From Clostridium sp. SY8519 (GTDB taxonomy: Bacteria > Bacillota > Clostridia > Lachnospirales > Lachnospiraceae), in the NCBI RefSeq assembly GCF_000270305.1, contig NC_015737.1, positions 182,501-246,500 of the forward strand: a stretch of DNA of 64,000 nucleotides. Direction: 5' to 3'. The notes beneath the pieces were generated by a model. It was not told where the DNA came from. It ran no database searches and saw only the letters and a list, made by a program, of their open reading frames with translations. The position numbers and the translations under genes are program-made. Each line of letters begins with the position of its first letter. Positions within the stretch are counted from its first letter, which is position 1. Of this stretch, positions 37,976-47,737 are shown piece after piece.

Positions 37976-38017
37976 TTTTTTGTATTTTTTTCTGCACAGT
38001 GGTTTTTTCACGGATTT

Positions 38018-38149
38018 TCAGGATTCTTTCCGCTGTTCCCGGGTCTTTCCCTTCGCTGCGAAAATGCCGGCTGCCACGCCAAACATTCCCATCATTGCCA
38101 TAATTCCGATCATCCATCCCTGTGTCATACTGAGTGCTGCTGCCGCCAT
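38018..38149 (-). CDS. Small single-helix membrane protein (43 aa) downstream of the symporter
   Basis: ATG 38149 to TGA 38018 gives a 43-residue protein beginning MAAAALSMTQGW, with one Met-rich hydrophobic segment (MIGIMAMMGMFGVAAGIFAA) and a basic tail (KGKTREQRKES). It starts 8 nt after the stop of the other small protein, with GGTGAG as a likely SD. Its length and topology suit an accessory subunit of the sodium symporter upstream. No family recognised. Confidence 0.6.
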   Translation of the reverse strand: MAAAALSMTQGWMIGIMAMMGMFGVAAGIFAAKGKTREQRKES

Positions 38150-38157
38150 CGTCTCAC

Positions 38158-38265
38158 CTAATCCTCTCTTTCTGCCTCTTTAAACAGTTTCCCGATAAAA
38201 TAACCCGCAATCGTAATACCAAATACAAGGATTGCTGCTTCGATCACAATATGCCATACCATCAT
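38158..38265 (-). CDS. Small single-helix membrane protein (35 aa) downstream of the symporter
   Basis: ATG 38265 to TAG 38158 gives 35 residues, MMVWHIVIEAAILVFGITIA then GYFIGKLFKEAERED. One transmembrane helix is followed by a charged cytoplasmic tail. SD AAAGGAGTG lies 11 nt upstream (or use the second ATG at 38262). It lies 49 nt after the symporter stop and before another tiny membrane gene, forming a three-gene unit. Some sodium:solute symporters have small partner proteins; this could be one. Confidence 0.6.
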   Translation of the reverse strand: MMVWHIVIEAAILVFGITIAGYFIGKLFKEAERED

Positions 38266-38314
38266 ACTGCCGGTCACTCCTTTCTTCTGCTTCTGTCACC
38301 GCGTCTGCACGCGC

Positions 38315-39811
38315 TTAGATCTCATGGGTTGCCTTCATGGCCGCTGTCGCTTCCTGTTCTTTCCGGCTCAGCTTAAAATATCCCGGCTGCGATCCCGGCA
38401 TCAGGCCGAAGGTAAGGAAACCAACTACCAGCGTTATGATCAGGCACAGGTATACCTGATGGAAATTCGGCATATGCAGGGCCGTCTGCAGTCCGCAGGT
38501 AATCCATATCACATTGGCAATCCAGGATACCACGCAGGTAATCACCATGGCCTTTGTGTTTCTCTTCCAGCACAGGCCGAAGATCAGTGTAGTAAAAATC
38601 GGCACCGCCCAGGTAAAGATCCAGTTAATCGTAGTCACAACCGTAGGCTGGAACTGGCACAGCACAATGGCCGCGATTCCCACGATCACAATCATAATCC
38701 GCATCACGCGGGTCTTCTGCTTTTCTGTGGCATCCGGCCGATACAGTCCGCCGTACAGATCATAGGCAAAAATAGTTGCCGGACACAGCGACGTCATGGC
38801 GAAGGTGGAAAGCAGTGCTCCCAGGAAAGACGCGCAGATCAGGGCAATGACCCATTTCGGAAGAACTGCCAGCATCATGGCCGGTGTCATCATCATCGCG
38901 CTTCCGCCGACTTTTAAGTAGCCCAGTGCCAGCGCTGCCAGTCCCAGAAGAGTAGGGATAATACAGAACATTCCATTCACCGGGCCGGCCAGCCAGATGG
39001 ATTTTTTAATCGAAGTGGTATCTTTTGCCGCGATGCAGGTCTGCAGTCCCATCTGGGATACGCCCTGGAACATGGTACAGGTGAAAATCGTCGGAATCGC
39101 GAATCCGATGATGATATCTTTGTTGCCGAAGATATCCAGCATCCAGCCATTGCCGGAAGTCTGCAGATTCTTCGCCACATCATCCCAGCCCTGGCCGGGC
39201 AGGCACACAAACATTGCGATCAGCGCTACGATCAGCGCGCCGTACATGAATACCGCGTTGATCATATTCAGCCAGGACACTTCCTTCATGCCTGCCAGCA
39301 GCACGTAGAAAATACCAAACGCGCCTCCCACCAGTGCGCCGACCATATAAGGCCATCCGGTACATACCACAAAAGTGACTGCCACACACTGGGTTTCCAG
39401 ACACAGACACCCGAATACCAGCGGTCCCATGACACAGGCAATGAGAATCCGTACCTTTTTTCCATACAGTCTGCCGAAAAGATCCGGAATCGTATCGGTT
39501 CCGATTTTCCGGACCCAGGGACCGGTAATCTGTGTAATCACCACCATCATCACTGTACAGGCGATTCCAAACCAGACAGCAATGGAACCCATGGTCGCGC
39601 TGTTTTCACAGGTACCCCAGATATGGGCGGATCCCAGCATCGTCAGCGCCAGTGTAATGCCTACCTGGGCTGTGGGCAGCCCTTTTCCCGCCAAAGCAAA
39701 ACTTCCCTCTTCCGAGGCCATCTTCCGCCCTTTCCGGGCAATGACAAATCCCACACCGAATATGGTTGCGAATTCGTACAGCAATACAAAAATCAATACA
39801 CCCCAATTCAT
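38315..39811 (-). CDS. Sodium:solute symporter family transporter
   Basis: 498 residues with about 13 hydrophobic segments. SSF features include FALAGKGLPTAQVGITLALT near the N-terminus (the sodium-site first helix region), TDTIPDLFGRLYGKK, and the amphipathic end GYFKLSRKEQEATAAMK. The substrate cannot be read from sequence; the family includes carriers of pantothenate, proline, monocarboxylates and choline-like compounds. It lies near a LysR regulator and a URO-D-like protein. SD evidence is weak. Confidence 0.85.
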   Translation of the reverse strand: MNWGVLIFVLLYEFATIFGVGFVIARKGRKMASEEGSFALAGKGLPTAQVGITLALTMLGSAHIWGTCENSATMGSIAVWFGIACTVMMVVITQITGPWVRKIGTDTIPDLFGRLYGKKVRILIACVMGPLVFGCLCLETQCVAVTFVVCTGWPYMVGALVGGAFGIFYVLLAGMKEVSWLNMINAVFMYGALIVALIAMFVCLPGQGWDDVAKNLQTSGNGWMLDIFGNKDIIIGFAIPTIFTCTMFQGVSQMGLQTCIAAKDTTSIKKSIWLAGPVNGMFCIIPTLLGLAALALGYLKVGGSAMMMTPAMMLAVLPKWVIALICASFLGALLSTFAMTSLCPATIFAYDLYGGLYRPDATEKQKTRVMRIMIVIVGIAAIVLCQFQPTVVTTINWIFTWAVPIFTTLIFGLCWKRNTKAMVITCVVSWIANVIWITCGLQTALHMPNFHQVYLCLIITLVVGFLTFGLMPGSQPGYFKLSRKEQEATAAMKATHEI

Positions 39812-39879
39812 ACAGCACCATCCTGTTCTTTATTCATCAGTAATCATCAGTTTCTGCCGGCTTTTCTTTGTCAGTTATC

Positions 39880-39909
39880 ATTATAAATTTTTTATAAACT
39901 ATGCGACAA
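39880..39909 (-). promoter_or_regulatory. Promoter of the symporter operon
   Basis: TTGTCG (39904-39909) and TATAAT (39880-39885), spacing 18 nt, about 65 nt before the symporter start. The rest of the 39812-40161 gap holds the LysR terminator and no gene. Confidence 0.6.
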
Positions 39910-40039
39910 TTCTCTATTACTATCTCATCATTCCTTTTGGTTATCGCTCCAAAACTATATGATTTTCATCCACATCCTGTTTGTTTATTTTTCACTGTTT
40001 TTCCTCGGTATTTCCAAGATTTTATTGGTAATAATGGTC

Positions 40040-40069
40040 AAAAAAAGCAGGAGATCCCCGTCTCCTGCT
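40040..40069 (-). terminator. Terminator of the LysR regulator gene
   Basis: AGCAGGAGA (40046-40054) pairs with TCTCCTGCT (40061-40069); six or seven T follow on the minus strand and TTTTATTAT lies on the plus side. Confidence 0.85.
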
Positions 40070-40161
40070 TTTATTATCTGTCTGATTATAACCATTCTGC
40101 ATTGTGCCATGCAGTATTGTAATAGTGAAACGTTTTTCTCGCCTTTGCAGGAATTTTCCCG

Positions 40162-41067
40162 CTATTCCTCTATCTCTTCCGGCGGCACATCCTGTGTCAG
40201 AAAGTTTTCGATGAATACCTTTTTCATCGGATTGTAGTGCTCCTCATTCCATGCCATGGTCAGGCTGGGATCACTGATGGGATCCGTATCCAGAAACCGG
40301 ACCGACGGATTGCTGTACAGCAGATTTCTGCCGTCTAAAATGCAGACCCCCACCCCCGCCTCTACCCAGAGCATTTCCTCTGACAGTGAAGAGGCAAACT
40401 TTACTTTCGGTGTAAATCCGGCGGTTTTGCAGGCATCCAGGATCAGCCGGGGAGACTCTTCCGAATCTTCCGTTGAAACCATGATAATGGTATCATCCTT
40501 AAAATCCGACAGCTTTACATAACGGGCATTGGCCAGCCGGTGGTCCTTATGCACCACCACATAGTCCCTGGTTTTCTCGATAACCTGATACTGCAGCATG
40601 GAACGTTCCTTCAAGTCAAAGAGAAGCGTAAAGATAATATCCAGCTCATTTTCATACAGCTTCCGGATCAGTTCATTGAAACTGTAAGTATGCAGATTGA
40701 TCTTGACCTGGGGATAGAATTCTGCCAGATAATTCAGGATTCCCGGAAAAAGATCGCCCAGGTAAGCGCCTTCCAGCACACCGATATTCAGTTCTCCGGA
40801 CAGCCCCTGAAAGCTGTTTCTGGCATTGGCAACTGCCAGGTTATAATCATTGTAGATTTTTTCAAATTCCGGAAGCAGCACGGCCGCCGGCGGCGTCAGA
40901 CGGACATAGCGGTTGCTCCGCACAAAGAGCTGCATATTCAGTTCATTTTCAATCGCAGAAATCTGTCTGCTCAGCGCCGGCTGCGTAATAAAAAGAATCT
41001 CCGCCGCCTTGGTAAAATTCAAACACTTTGCCACAGTAATAAAGTATTTCATCTGCGTAATATTCAT
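40162..41067 (-). CDS. LysR-type transcriptional regulator
   Basis: 301 residues. N-terminal HTH: MNITQMKYFITVAKCLNFTK, then QPALSRQISAIENELNMQLF. The effector domain begins about residue 90 (GELNIGVLEGAYLGDLFPGI) and has the usual VEAGVGVCILDGRN segment. SD AAGGAGG. It sits between the symporter operon and the URO-D-like gene, and probably controls one of them. The start of the deleted LysR at 3083-3373 is very similar, so the two are likely paralogues. Confidence 0.92.
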   Translation of the reverse strand: MNITQMKYFITVAKCLNFTKAAEILFITQPALSRQISAIENELNMQLFVRSNRYVRLTPPAAVLLPEFEKIYNDYNLAVANARNSFQGLSGELNIGVLEGAYLGDLFPGILNYLAEFYPQVKINLHTYSFNELIRKLYENELDIIFTLLFDLKERSMLQYQVIEKTRDYVVVHKDHRLANARYVKLSDFKDDTIIMVSTEDSEESPRLILDACKTAGFTPKVKFASSLSEEMLWVEAGVGVCILDGRNLLYSNPSVRFLDTDPISDPSLTMAWNEEHYNPMKKVFIENFLTQDVPPEEIEE

Positions 41068-41089
41068 GCTGCCTCCTTAAAAACTGTCG

Positions 41090-41134
41090 TAAAAAAAGCT
41101 GTTCCGGCGAAAGATCACTCCCGCCGAAACAGCT
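41090..41134 (-). terminator. Terminator of the URO-D-like gene
   Basis: AGCTGTTCCGGCG (41097-41109) pairs with CGCCGAAACAGCT (41122-41134) with one mismatch. At least six T follow on the minus strand. Confidence 0.85.
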
Positions 41135-41149
41135 GACTGCCTGCTGTTT

Positions 41150-42271
41150 TTATTTCTGTGGATGATGTTCCAGATATTCATGGGCTGCCCGGGACATGGC
41201 CAGAACATTCTCCGGCTTCGCATCCGAAGGGATATCGCATCCGGAGGCTACCATTACGCCCCAGGGTCCGATATCGTCCAGCACTGCCGTCACATAATCA
41301 TAGACTTCCTGTGCTGTGCCGAATGTGAGCATCTCGCAGGGCACATCCCCCAGGATACATACATTGGGTCCCAGAACCTGTCTGCACTTGCGGATATCTG
41401 TCTTGGAATCCAGAGCCATGACATAGGTCTTTTCCGGAAGCTGTTTGAAGCGATCCAGCAGAAGATCCCAGTTGGAATCCAGATGGAACATGGGGATGAC
41501 ATTCATCTCGATGCACAGATCATAATATCCTTTAAAGTACGGCCATACAAATTCATCAAACATGTCCGGTGAGATCAGATCCGGGCCGGTGCGCCAGCCG
41601 CCGATCCATACGCCGATGGCATGGGTGTCTTCGATCTGTTTCCGATAGGTTTTCAGATTGGACTCCATGACCAGATCAAAAATCTCATGCATCAGCTCCG
41701 GTTCATCAAACAGATCATCCACCAGAAAGGCTTCCAGGGAACGTCCGCCGCAGAAATATTCAAAGGGTGTAATCATCAGGAAATCACAGATACACGGGAT
41801 TCCTGCCTCGTAAAACTTTTTGTAGCTGCGTGGATTGGCTTCAAAAAACGGTTTCAGGTTGTTCCAGTTATCGTTGCATTTCTCATGAATAAACTGTGCC
41901 TGCCAGGCCTCCCAGCCCATGTCCTTGATTTTCTGGTAGTCTTCGAATTTCATGTTTTCCGGAATCTCCGTAATCTGCCACATGGCATCATCATCCAGGT
42001 CCACGCCCGGTATGGCTGTCTTGGAAAGCCACTGGGTACCCAGCAGATACGGGGAGAAAATCACATTCTGCGTGCCGTCCGCGTCGATCCGTTTCAGTTC
42101 CTTAATATTCGCGTCGCAGGCCAGATCAAAATCCGTTATGTAGTCTTTCATCCGGATATGATTGGCTCTGGCCATATAGGCATTGCCGCAGGGCACAAAC
42201 GGAACACGGTCTGTTGACTCGCAGCGCACGGTTTTTCTCAACAATTCCAGATTATCTTCGTATTTTCCCAT
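41150..42271 (-). CDS. Uroporphyrinogen decarboxylase (URO-D) superfamily protein
   Basis: 373 residues of URO-D fold, which covers true uroporphyrinogen decarboxylase and corrinoid- or cobalamin-dependent methyltransferases (MtaA/MtbA-like). Family stretches: DRVPFVPCGNAYMARANHIR, IPMFHLDSNWDLLLDRFKQL, YVMALDSKTDIRKCRQVLG, NVCILGDVPCEMLTFGT. The C-terminal VASGCDIPSDAKPENV is the pattern of the methyltransferase-like branch. No haem or corrinoid genes lie adjacent, so a methyltransferase role is likelier than haem synthesis. Start 42271 follows CAGGAGG. Confidence 0.82.
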   Translation of the reverse strand: MGKYEDNLELLRKTVRCESTDRVPFVPCGNAYMARANHIRMKDYITDFDLACDANIKELKRIDADGTQNVIFSPYLLGTQWLSKTAIPGVDLDDDAMWQITEIPENMKFEDYQKIKDMGWEAWQAQFIHEKCNDNWNNLKPFFEANPRSYKKFYEAGIPCICDFLMITPFEYFCGGRSLEAFLVDDLFDEPELMHEIFDLVMESNLKTYRKQIEDTHAIGVWIGGWRTGPDLISPDMFDEFVWPYFKGYYDLCIEMNVIPMFHLDSNWDLLLDRFKQLPEKTYVMALDSKTDIRKCRQVLGPNVCILGDVPCEMLTFGTAQEVYDYVTAVLDDIGPWGVMVASGCDIPSDAKPENVLAMSRAAHEYLEHHPQK

Positions 42272-42396
42272 AGTAATTACCTCCTGTGCATGATGCTGTC
42301 TGCTCTCTGCATTAAGCATAGCAGAAACCGCCGGATGCATCTAAGTTTGAATTTGCATCCCATCATGCACTTTGGTAATTATACGTATCGTTCCTG

Positions 42397-45300
42397 TTAT
42401 TTAAAATATTCCACGCCGGCTGCAAACAGCTTCATGTCCTGTTCGCCCCAGGTATTGATCGCGATATGATCGCCCCGGCGCTCCGCATGGCACATCTTTC
42501 CGAGGCATCTGCCGTCCGGGCTGGTAATGCCTTCCACCGCCAGATAGGAGCCGTTGATGTTCCATGTTTCATCCATGGTCGGCGTGCCCTCCAGGTTGAC
42601 ATACTGGGTCGCCACCTGACCGTTTTCAAAGAGTTTTTTCAGCCATTCTTCATTTGCCACAAAACGGCCCTCTCCGTGCGAAGCCGGATTGGAATATACA
42701 CCGCCCAGTTCCGCATTGGCCAGCCACGGGGATTTGTTGGACACTACTTTGATCGTCGCCATCTTGGAAATATGACGGTCGATGGTATTGTAGGTCAGGG
42801 TCGGCGCGTCCGCGGTGGGTACCTGACGGATTTCGCCGTAGGGCACCAGTCCCAGTTTGATCAGTGCCTGGAAGCCGTTGCAGATCCCCAGACACAGGCC
42901 GTCCCTCTCATCCAGCAGCTTCCGGACTGCTTCACTGATCTTCTCATTGCGGAAGGCAGCGGCAAAGAACTTGGCGGAGCCTTCCGGTTCATCACCGGCA
43001 GAAAAGCCGCCCGGGAACATCACAATCTGAGCCTGGCCGATGGCGTCCTCAAAGGCTTCTACGGATTCTTCAATGTCCCGGGGACTCAGATTCCGGAACA
43101 CCTTGGTGATCACCCGGGCACCCTGCTCCTCAAACGCGCGGGCAGAATCGTATTCGCAGTTCGTCCCCGGGAAAACAGGGATGAATACGGTGGGTTTCGC
43201 GATTTTGTTTCTGCAGATATATACATTTCCTGTCTGATACAGCCCGGTCTTTACCTCGGTCTGATCCTTTACGGCAACTGTAGGATATACGCTTTCCAGA
43301 GTACCGGTCCATGCAGCCAGTGCCTCCTCCATGGAAATCACACTGCCCTCCAGCGCAAATTCTGCCTGTTCGGTTACTGTACCCACCAGCTTCACCTGGG
43401 CGCCCAGTCCCGCTTCTTCCATTGCTTTCAGAATGGAATTGACTTCCGCAGGGGCCGCTTCCGCCACCAGACTGCCAAAGCCCGGCGCGCAGGCCTCCCG
43501 CAGGCTGATGTTTTCCATGGATACACCCAGCTGATTGCCGAAGGCCATCTTGCTGACTGCTGCCAGCAGGCCTTTTCCGTCTAACGCGTAGACAGATTCC
43601 AGTTTTTTCTTCTGGTTCAGCCCGTAAACCACATCATATACCTTCATAATATTGGCATAGTCCGGCATCTGATCTTTGTCCCTGCCTGTGGTAAAGAGAA
43701 TCAGGCGGCTGCCCGGATGCTTCAGTTCCGGTGTGATCACATCATGTTCGTCTGCCACATCCACCGCAAAGGATACCAACGTGGGCGGCACGTCGATATC
43801 ATTGAAGGTGCCGGACATGGAATCTTTGCCGCCGATACTCGGCAGGCCGAATCCCATCTGGGCGCTGTATGCGCCTAACAGTGCGGTAAATGGCTGGCTC
43901 CAGCGTGCGGGATCTTCACTCATTCTGCGGAAGTACTCCTGGAAGGTAAAGCGGATCTTATGATAATCTCCGCCGGCGGCAACAATTTTTGCCACAGATT
44001 CCGTCACTGCGTACGCTGCGCCATGATACGGGCTCCAGCTGGTCAGATACGGATCAAAGCCATAGCTCATCATCGTCACTGCGTCGCATTTTCCCTTCAG
44101 AACCGGCACTTTTGCCACCATACTCTGGGTTTCCGTAAGTTGATATTTCCCTCCGAAAGGCATGTACACACTGCCGGCGCCGATGGACGCGTCAAACCGC
44201 TCCACCAGTCCCTTCTGGGAGCATACATTCAGATCCTTCAGAGTATCCAGCCATGCGGCTTTCACGTCGCCGGCAGCTACATCCTTTTCCACGGATTCCA
44301 GTGCCAGGCGGTCAAAATATCCGTTCTCTTCGCTGGGCAGTTCCACATGCACCGATGCTTCCTGATGGGCGCCGTTTGTATTCAGGAACGCCCGGGACAG
44401 GTTCACAATCTCCTTCTCTCTCCAGCGGAGAATCAGACGGGGTTCCTCGGTTACGACCGCCACTTTCACTGCTTCGAGATTTTCCTCTGCTGCGTAAGCC
44501 AGGAACTGTTCGGCGTCTTTCGGAGCCACTACCACGGCCATCCGTTCCTGGGATTCTGAAATCGCCAGCTCTGTTCCGTCCAGACCCGCGTATTTCTTGG
44601 GTACGCGATCCAGGTCAATGTCCAGGCCGTCTGCCAGCTCACCGATTGCCACCGATACTCCGCCGGCTCCAAAGTCATTGCATTTCTTAATCAGGCGGGT
44701 TACTTCTTCCCTGCGGAACAGGCGCTGGATCTTGCGCTCTGTAGGCGGATTGCCCTTCTGTACTTCCGCGCCGCAGGTATCAATGGATTCCGTCGTATGA
44801 GCTTTCGATGAACCGGTTGCGCCGCCGCATCCGTCACGTCCGGTACGGCCGCCCAGAAGAATGATGATATCACCGGGATCCGAGGTCAGACGCTGGACTG
44901 CCCGCCGCGGAGCAGCTCCTAATACCGCGCCGATTTCCATTCGTTTGGCTACATAATTCGGATGATAGATTTCTTTCACCAGACCGGTAGCCAGACCGAT
45001 CTGGTTGCCGTAGGAGCTGTAGCCTGCCGCTGCGCCGGTGACGATCTTTTTCTGGGGAAGTTTTCCCTCCAGGGTATCTTTCACCGACACGGTAGGGTCT
45101 GCTGCTCCCGTGACACGCATTGCCTGGTATACATACGTACGCCCGGAAAGAGGATCGCGGATTGCGCCGCCCAGGCAGGTGGCCGCGCCGCCGAAGGGTT
45201 CGATTTCCGTCGGATGGTTGTGGGTCTCGTTTTTGAAATTAATCAGCCACTCTTCTTCTTTTCCGTCTACCAGCAGCGGCACTACGATACTGCAGGCATT

Positions 45301-46200
45301 GATCTCATCGGATTCTTCCTGGTCATCCAGCTTGCCCTGCTGTTTCAGCAGTTTGGCGGCAAGTGTGCCCAGATCCATCAGACAGATGTACTTGTCGTCT
45401 CTGTCTTTATAATAAATTTCATGGTCTTTTCTGTAGGATTCGAATGTATTGCGGATCGGTTCCTGATATCTGCCTTCCTCGAAGGTAATATCCTTCAGTT
45501 CTGTGGAAAATGTGGTATGGCGGCAGTGGTCGGACCAGTAGGTGTCCAGCACGCGGATTTCTGTCATCGTCGGATCCCGCTGTTCCTCATCGGCAAAGTA
45601 GTGCTGAATGTGCAGAAAATCCCGGAATGTCATCGCCAGTCCCAGAGAATCATACAGCTGCTGAAGAGGTTCCTCCGGCATATCTTTGAATCCCGTAAGA
45701 ATCTGCACATCTGCGGGCTCCTCAAAGTTCTGCACCAGGGTCTGAGGCTTTTCCATGCCCGTTTCCCTGGAATCCACCGGATTGATGCAGTGATGCTTGA
45801 TCGCTTCCATCTCTTCCTCGGTCACATCTCCCTCGATCACATAGGTCATCGCTGTGCGGATAATGGCCTCGGATTCCTTATAGAGGAGCTTGATGCACTG
45901 TTCCGCGGAATCTGCGCGCTGATCAAACTGTCCCGGCAGGAATTCCACGCTGAATACCCTGCCGCCTGCCGCGTCAAAGGTCTCTTCATACAGGTCATCT
46001 ACCGGCGGCTCCGCAAATACGATATGAAGTGCCTTCTGATAGATCTCTTCCGGAATGTTCTCCACATCATAGCGAACCAACGCCCTGACGCCGGTTACAC
46101 TGTGTATTCCCAGATATCCGCTGATTTCAGATAAAAGTTCGGATGCCTTGACTGCAAAATCCTTTTTCTTTTCTACATATACTCTGCGCACGCCGCCCAT
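42397..46200 (-). CDS. purL: Phosphoribosylformylglycinamidine synthase, single-chain form
   Basis: 1267 residues, converting FGAR to FGAM in purine synthesis. It joins the PurL-type synthase region (RDGCGGATGSSKAHT, GGVSVAIGELADGLDIDLD, GGKDSMSGTF) with a C-terminal glutaminase (PVFPGTNCEYDSARAFEEQG; nucleophile Cys in LCLGICNGFQALIKLG; late NPASHGEGRFVA). In Bacillus this enzyme is split as PurS, PurQ and PurL; the long form occurs in many Clostridia. Start 46200 follows GAAGGAGG. No other pur gene is adjacent. Confidence 0.96.
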   Translation of the reverse strand: MGGVRRVYVEKKKDFAVKASELLSEISGYLGIHSVTGVRALVRYDVENIPEEIYQKALHIVFAEPPVDDLYEETFDAAGGRVFSVEFLPGQFDQRADSAEQCIKLLYKESEAIIRTAMTYVIEGDVTEEEMEAIKHHCINPVDSRETGMEKPQTLVQNFEEPADVQILTGFKDMPEEPLQQLYDSLGLAMTFRDFLHIQHYFADEEQRDPTMTEIRVLDTYWSDHCRHTTFSTELKDITFEEGRYQEPIRNTFESYRKDHEIYYKDRDDKYICLMDLGTLAAKLLKQQGKLDDQEESDEINACSIVVPLLVDGKEEEWLINFKNETHNHPTEIEPFGGAATCLGGAIRDPLSGRTYVYQAMRVTGAADPTVSVKDTLEGKLPQKKIVTGAAAGYSSYGNQIGLATGLVKEIYHPNYVAKRMEIGAVLGAAPRRAVQRLTSDPGDIIILLGGRTGRDGCGGATGSSKAHTTESIDTCGAEVQKGNPPTERKIQRLFRREEVTRLIKKCNDFGAGGVSVAIGELADGLDIDLDRVPKKYAGLDGTELAISESQERMAVVVAPKDAEQFLAYAAEENLEAVKVAVVTEEPRLILRWREKEIVNLSRAFLNTNGAHQEASVHVELPSEENGYFDRLALESVEKDVAAGDVKAAWLDTLKDLNVCSQKGLVERFDASIGAGSVYMPFGGKYQLTETQSMVAKVPVLKGKCDAVTMMSYGFDPYLTSWSPYHGAAYAVTESVAKIVAAGGDYHKIRFTFQEYFRRMSEDPARWSQPFTALLGAYSAQMGFGLPSIGGKDSMSGTFNDIDVPPTLVSFAVDVADEHDVITPELKHPGSRLILFTTGRDKDQMPDYANIMKVYDVVYGLNQKKKLESVYALDGKGLLAAVSKMAFGNQLGVSMENISLREACAPGFGSLVAEAAPAEVNSILKAMEEAGLGAQVKLVGTVTEQAEFALEGSVISMEEALAAWTGTLESVYPTVAVKDQTEVKTGLYQTGNVYICRNKIAKPTVFIPVFPGTNCEYDSARAFEEQGARVITKVFRNLSPRDIEESVEAFEDAIGQAQIVMFPGGFSAGDEPEGSAKFFAAAFRNEKISEAVRKLLDERDGLCLGICNGFQALIKLGLVPYGEIRQVPTADAPTLTYNTIDRHISKMATIKVVSNKSPWLANAELGGVYSNPASHGEGRFVANEEWLKKLFENGQVATQYVNLEGTPTMDETWNINGSYLAVEGITSPDGRCLGKMCHAERRGDHIAINTWGEQDMKLFAAGVEYFK

Positions 46201-46365
46201 GTATAATCCTCCTTCATGAAAACGCAATTAAACTCAAATTACAGTATAAAATATCTCCCCCGTGAATGGAAGTGTCTATCTTCGCTTTCTTGAAAATATT
46301 TTCCGGCAGAATCCCCGGTGCCGGGCAAACCCGGCCCGGTCCAACTCATTACAGCCAAATCCATC

Positions 46366-46395
46366 GCAGACAAATCTGCCGCAGACAAATCCGCC
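46366..46395. repeat. Two 15-bp tandem repeats in the purL/bcd gap
   Basis: GCAGACAAATCTGCC and GCAGACAAATCCGCC are adjacent copies with 14/15 identity; degenerate fragments (CCAAATCCATC, GCAAATAG) flank them. They lie between the acyl-CoA dehydrogenase terminator and the purL start. No gene is supported in 46201-46473. Confidence 0.7.
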
Positions 46396-46403
46396 GCAAA
46401 TAG

Positions 46404-46436
46404 AAAAACGGAACCGCACAGCAACTGTGCGGTTCC
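46404..46436 (-). terminator. Terminator of the etfBA-acyl-CoA dehydrogenase operon
   Basis: GGAACCGCACAG (46410-46421) pairs perfectly with CTGTGCGGTTCC (46425-46436), followed on the minus strand by GTTTTTC. Confidence 0.88.
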
Positions 46437-46473
46437 GGATTCTGTCTTACACTCGCGAAAACGAAAGTGTCAC

Positions 46474-47619
46474 TTATTTGGTTTTGCCCATCCAGCCGGC
46501 GATAACCATTCTCTGAACTTCAGAAGTTCCTTCGTAGATCTCTGTGATCTTAGCATCACGCATATGACGCTCGAACGGATAATCTCTGGTGTAACCATAA
46601 CCACCAACTAACTGTACGCAGCGGCGTGTAATGTCAGAAGCAGCCTCGGATGCCTGCAGTTTGCCCATAGCAGCCAGATGAGAGTAAGGCTCGCCATCCT
46701 GCTTAGCCTGAGCTGCACGGTAGATCAGCAGTCTTGCGCCGTCTAATCTTGCCTGCATGCTTGCCAGCTCGAACTGAGTGTTCTGGAATTTCCAGATCGG
46801 TCTGCCAAACTGGATACGCTCTTTGGTGTAAGCTACGGTCTCATCAATAGCAGCCTGTGCGATACCAAGTGCCTGTGCGCCGATACCGATACGTCCGCCG
46901 TCCAGTGTCATCATAGCTACTTTGAAGCCCTTGCCAAGCTCGCCCAGCAGGTTCTCTTTCGGAACGATGCAGTCATCAAAGATCAGCTCGGATGTGGAAG
47001 AGCCGCGGATACCCATCTTCTTCTCATGTCCGCCAACAGAGAATCCCGGGAAGTCACGCTCAACGATAAATGCGGAAATGCCGTGGTTTCCCTTTTCTTT
47101 ATCGGTCATAGCGAATACTACGAATACATCTGCAAAGCCTGCATTTGTGATGAATACTTTGGATCCGTTTAATACAAAGTGATCGCCCTTGTCCACTGCA
47201 ACAGTCTTCTGCATAGCTGCATCTGTACCTGCGCCCGGCTCAGTCAGACCGAAAGCGCCAAGCTTCTCACCGCTTAACAGTCCCGGCAAATATTTCTTTT
47301 TCTGCTCTTCGGTACCGAAAGTAAAGATCGGCCAGCAGCAAAGGGAAGTATGTGCGGAAACCATTACGGAAGTAGTAGCGCAGTACTCTGCTAATTTCTC
47401 ACATACGCCGATGTATGTAACGTAGGACAGTCCGGCTCCGCCGTACTCTTCCGGGAAAGGAACGCCCATCATACCCATCTCAGCCAGTGCATGCCAGGTA
47501 TCTTCCGGGAACTTCTCCTCTTCGTCAACTTCTGCTGCCTTAGGACCTACCTCGTTCTTTGCGAAATCGTCGAGCATGTCGATGATTTCCTGCTCTTCCT
47601 CATTAAAATGGAAATTCAT
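46474..47619 (-). CDS. bcd: Short-chain acyl-CoA dehydrogenase (butyryl-CoA dehydrogenase-like)
   Basis: 381-residue FAD enzyme that reduces a short enoyl-CoA, or oxidises acyl-CoA, exchanging electrons with EtfAB. Motifs: AFGLTEPGAGTDAAMQKTVA, GIRGSSTSELIFDDCIVP, QFGRPIWKFQNTQFELASMQ, and YEGTSEVQRMVIAGWMG containing the usual catalytic Glu position. SD GGAGGAG. The operon etfB-etfA-bcd resembles butyrate-forming anaerobes, but crt, hbd and thl are not adjacent, so another enoyl-CoA may be the substrate. Confidence 0.9.
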   Translation of the reverse strand: MNFHFNEEEQEIIDMLDDFAKNEVGPKAAEVDEEEKFPEDTWHALAEMGMMGVPFPEEYGGAGLSYVTYIGVCEKLAEYCATTSVMVSAHTSLCCWPIFTFGTEEQKKKYLPGLLSGEKLGAFGLTEPGAGTDAAMQKTVAVDKGDHFVLNGSKVFITNAGFADVFVVFAMTDKEKGNHGISAFIVERDFPGFSVGGHEKKMGIRGSSTSELIFDDCIVPKENLLGELGKGFKVAMMTLDGGRIGIGAQALGIAQAAIDETVAYTKERIQFGRPIWKFQNTQFELASMQARLDGARLLIYRAAQAKQDGEPYSHLAAMGKLQASEAASDITRRCVQLVGGYGYTRDYPFERHMRDAKITEIYEGTSEVQRMVIAGWMGKTK

Positions 47620-47737
47620 ACAATTCTCCTCCTGTCTTGTTGTTGAGTACTTTTTATGCTGCAGCGGAGAGCGACAGATTCCCGCTGCAGGGCAGTACCC
47701 ATGTGGTCACCTGTCACTATCCACTTTACACGTTTCC

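Noticed and set aside
37890-38117. 75-codon minus-strand frame overlapping the 43-aa gene
   Set aside because: It runs through the terminator hairpin and is out of frame with the better-supported small membrane protein.
46239-46424. 61-codon minus-strand frame with repeated AADLSA
   Set aside because: Created by two 15-bp tandem repeats and the terminator; no SD.
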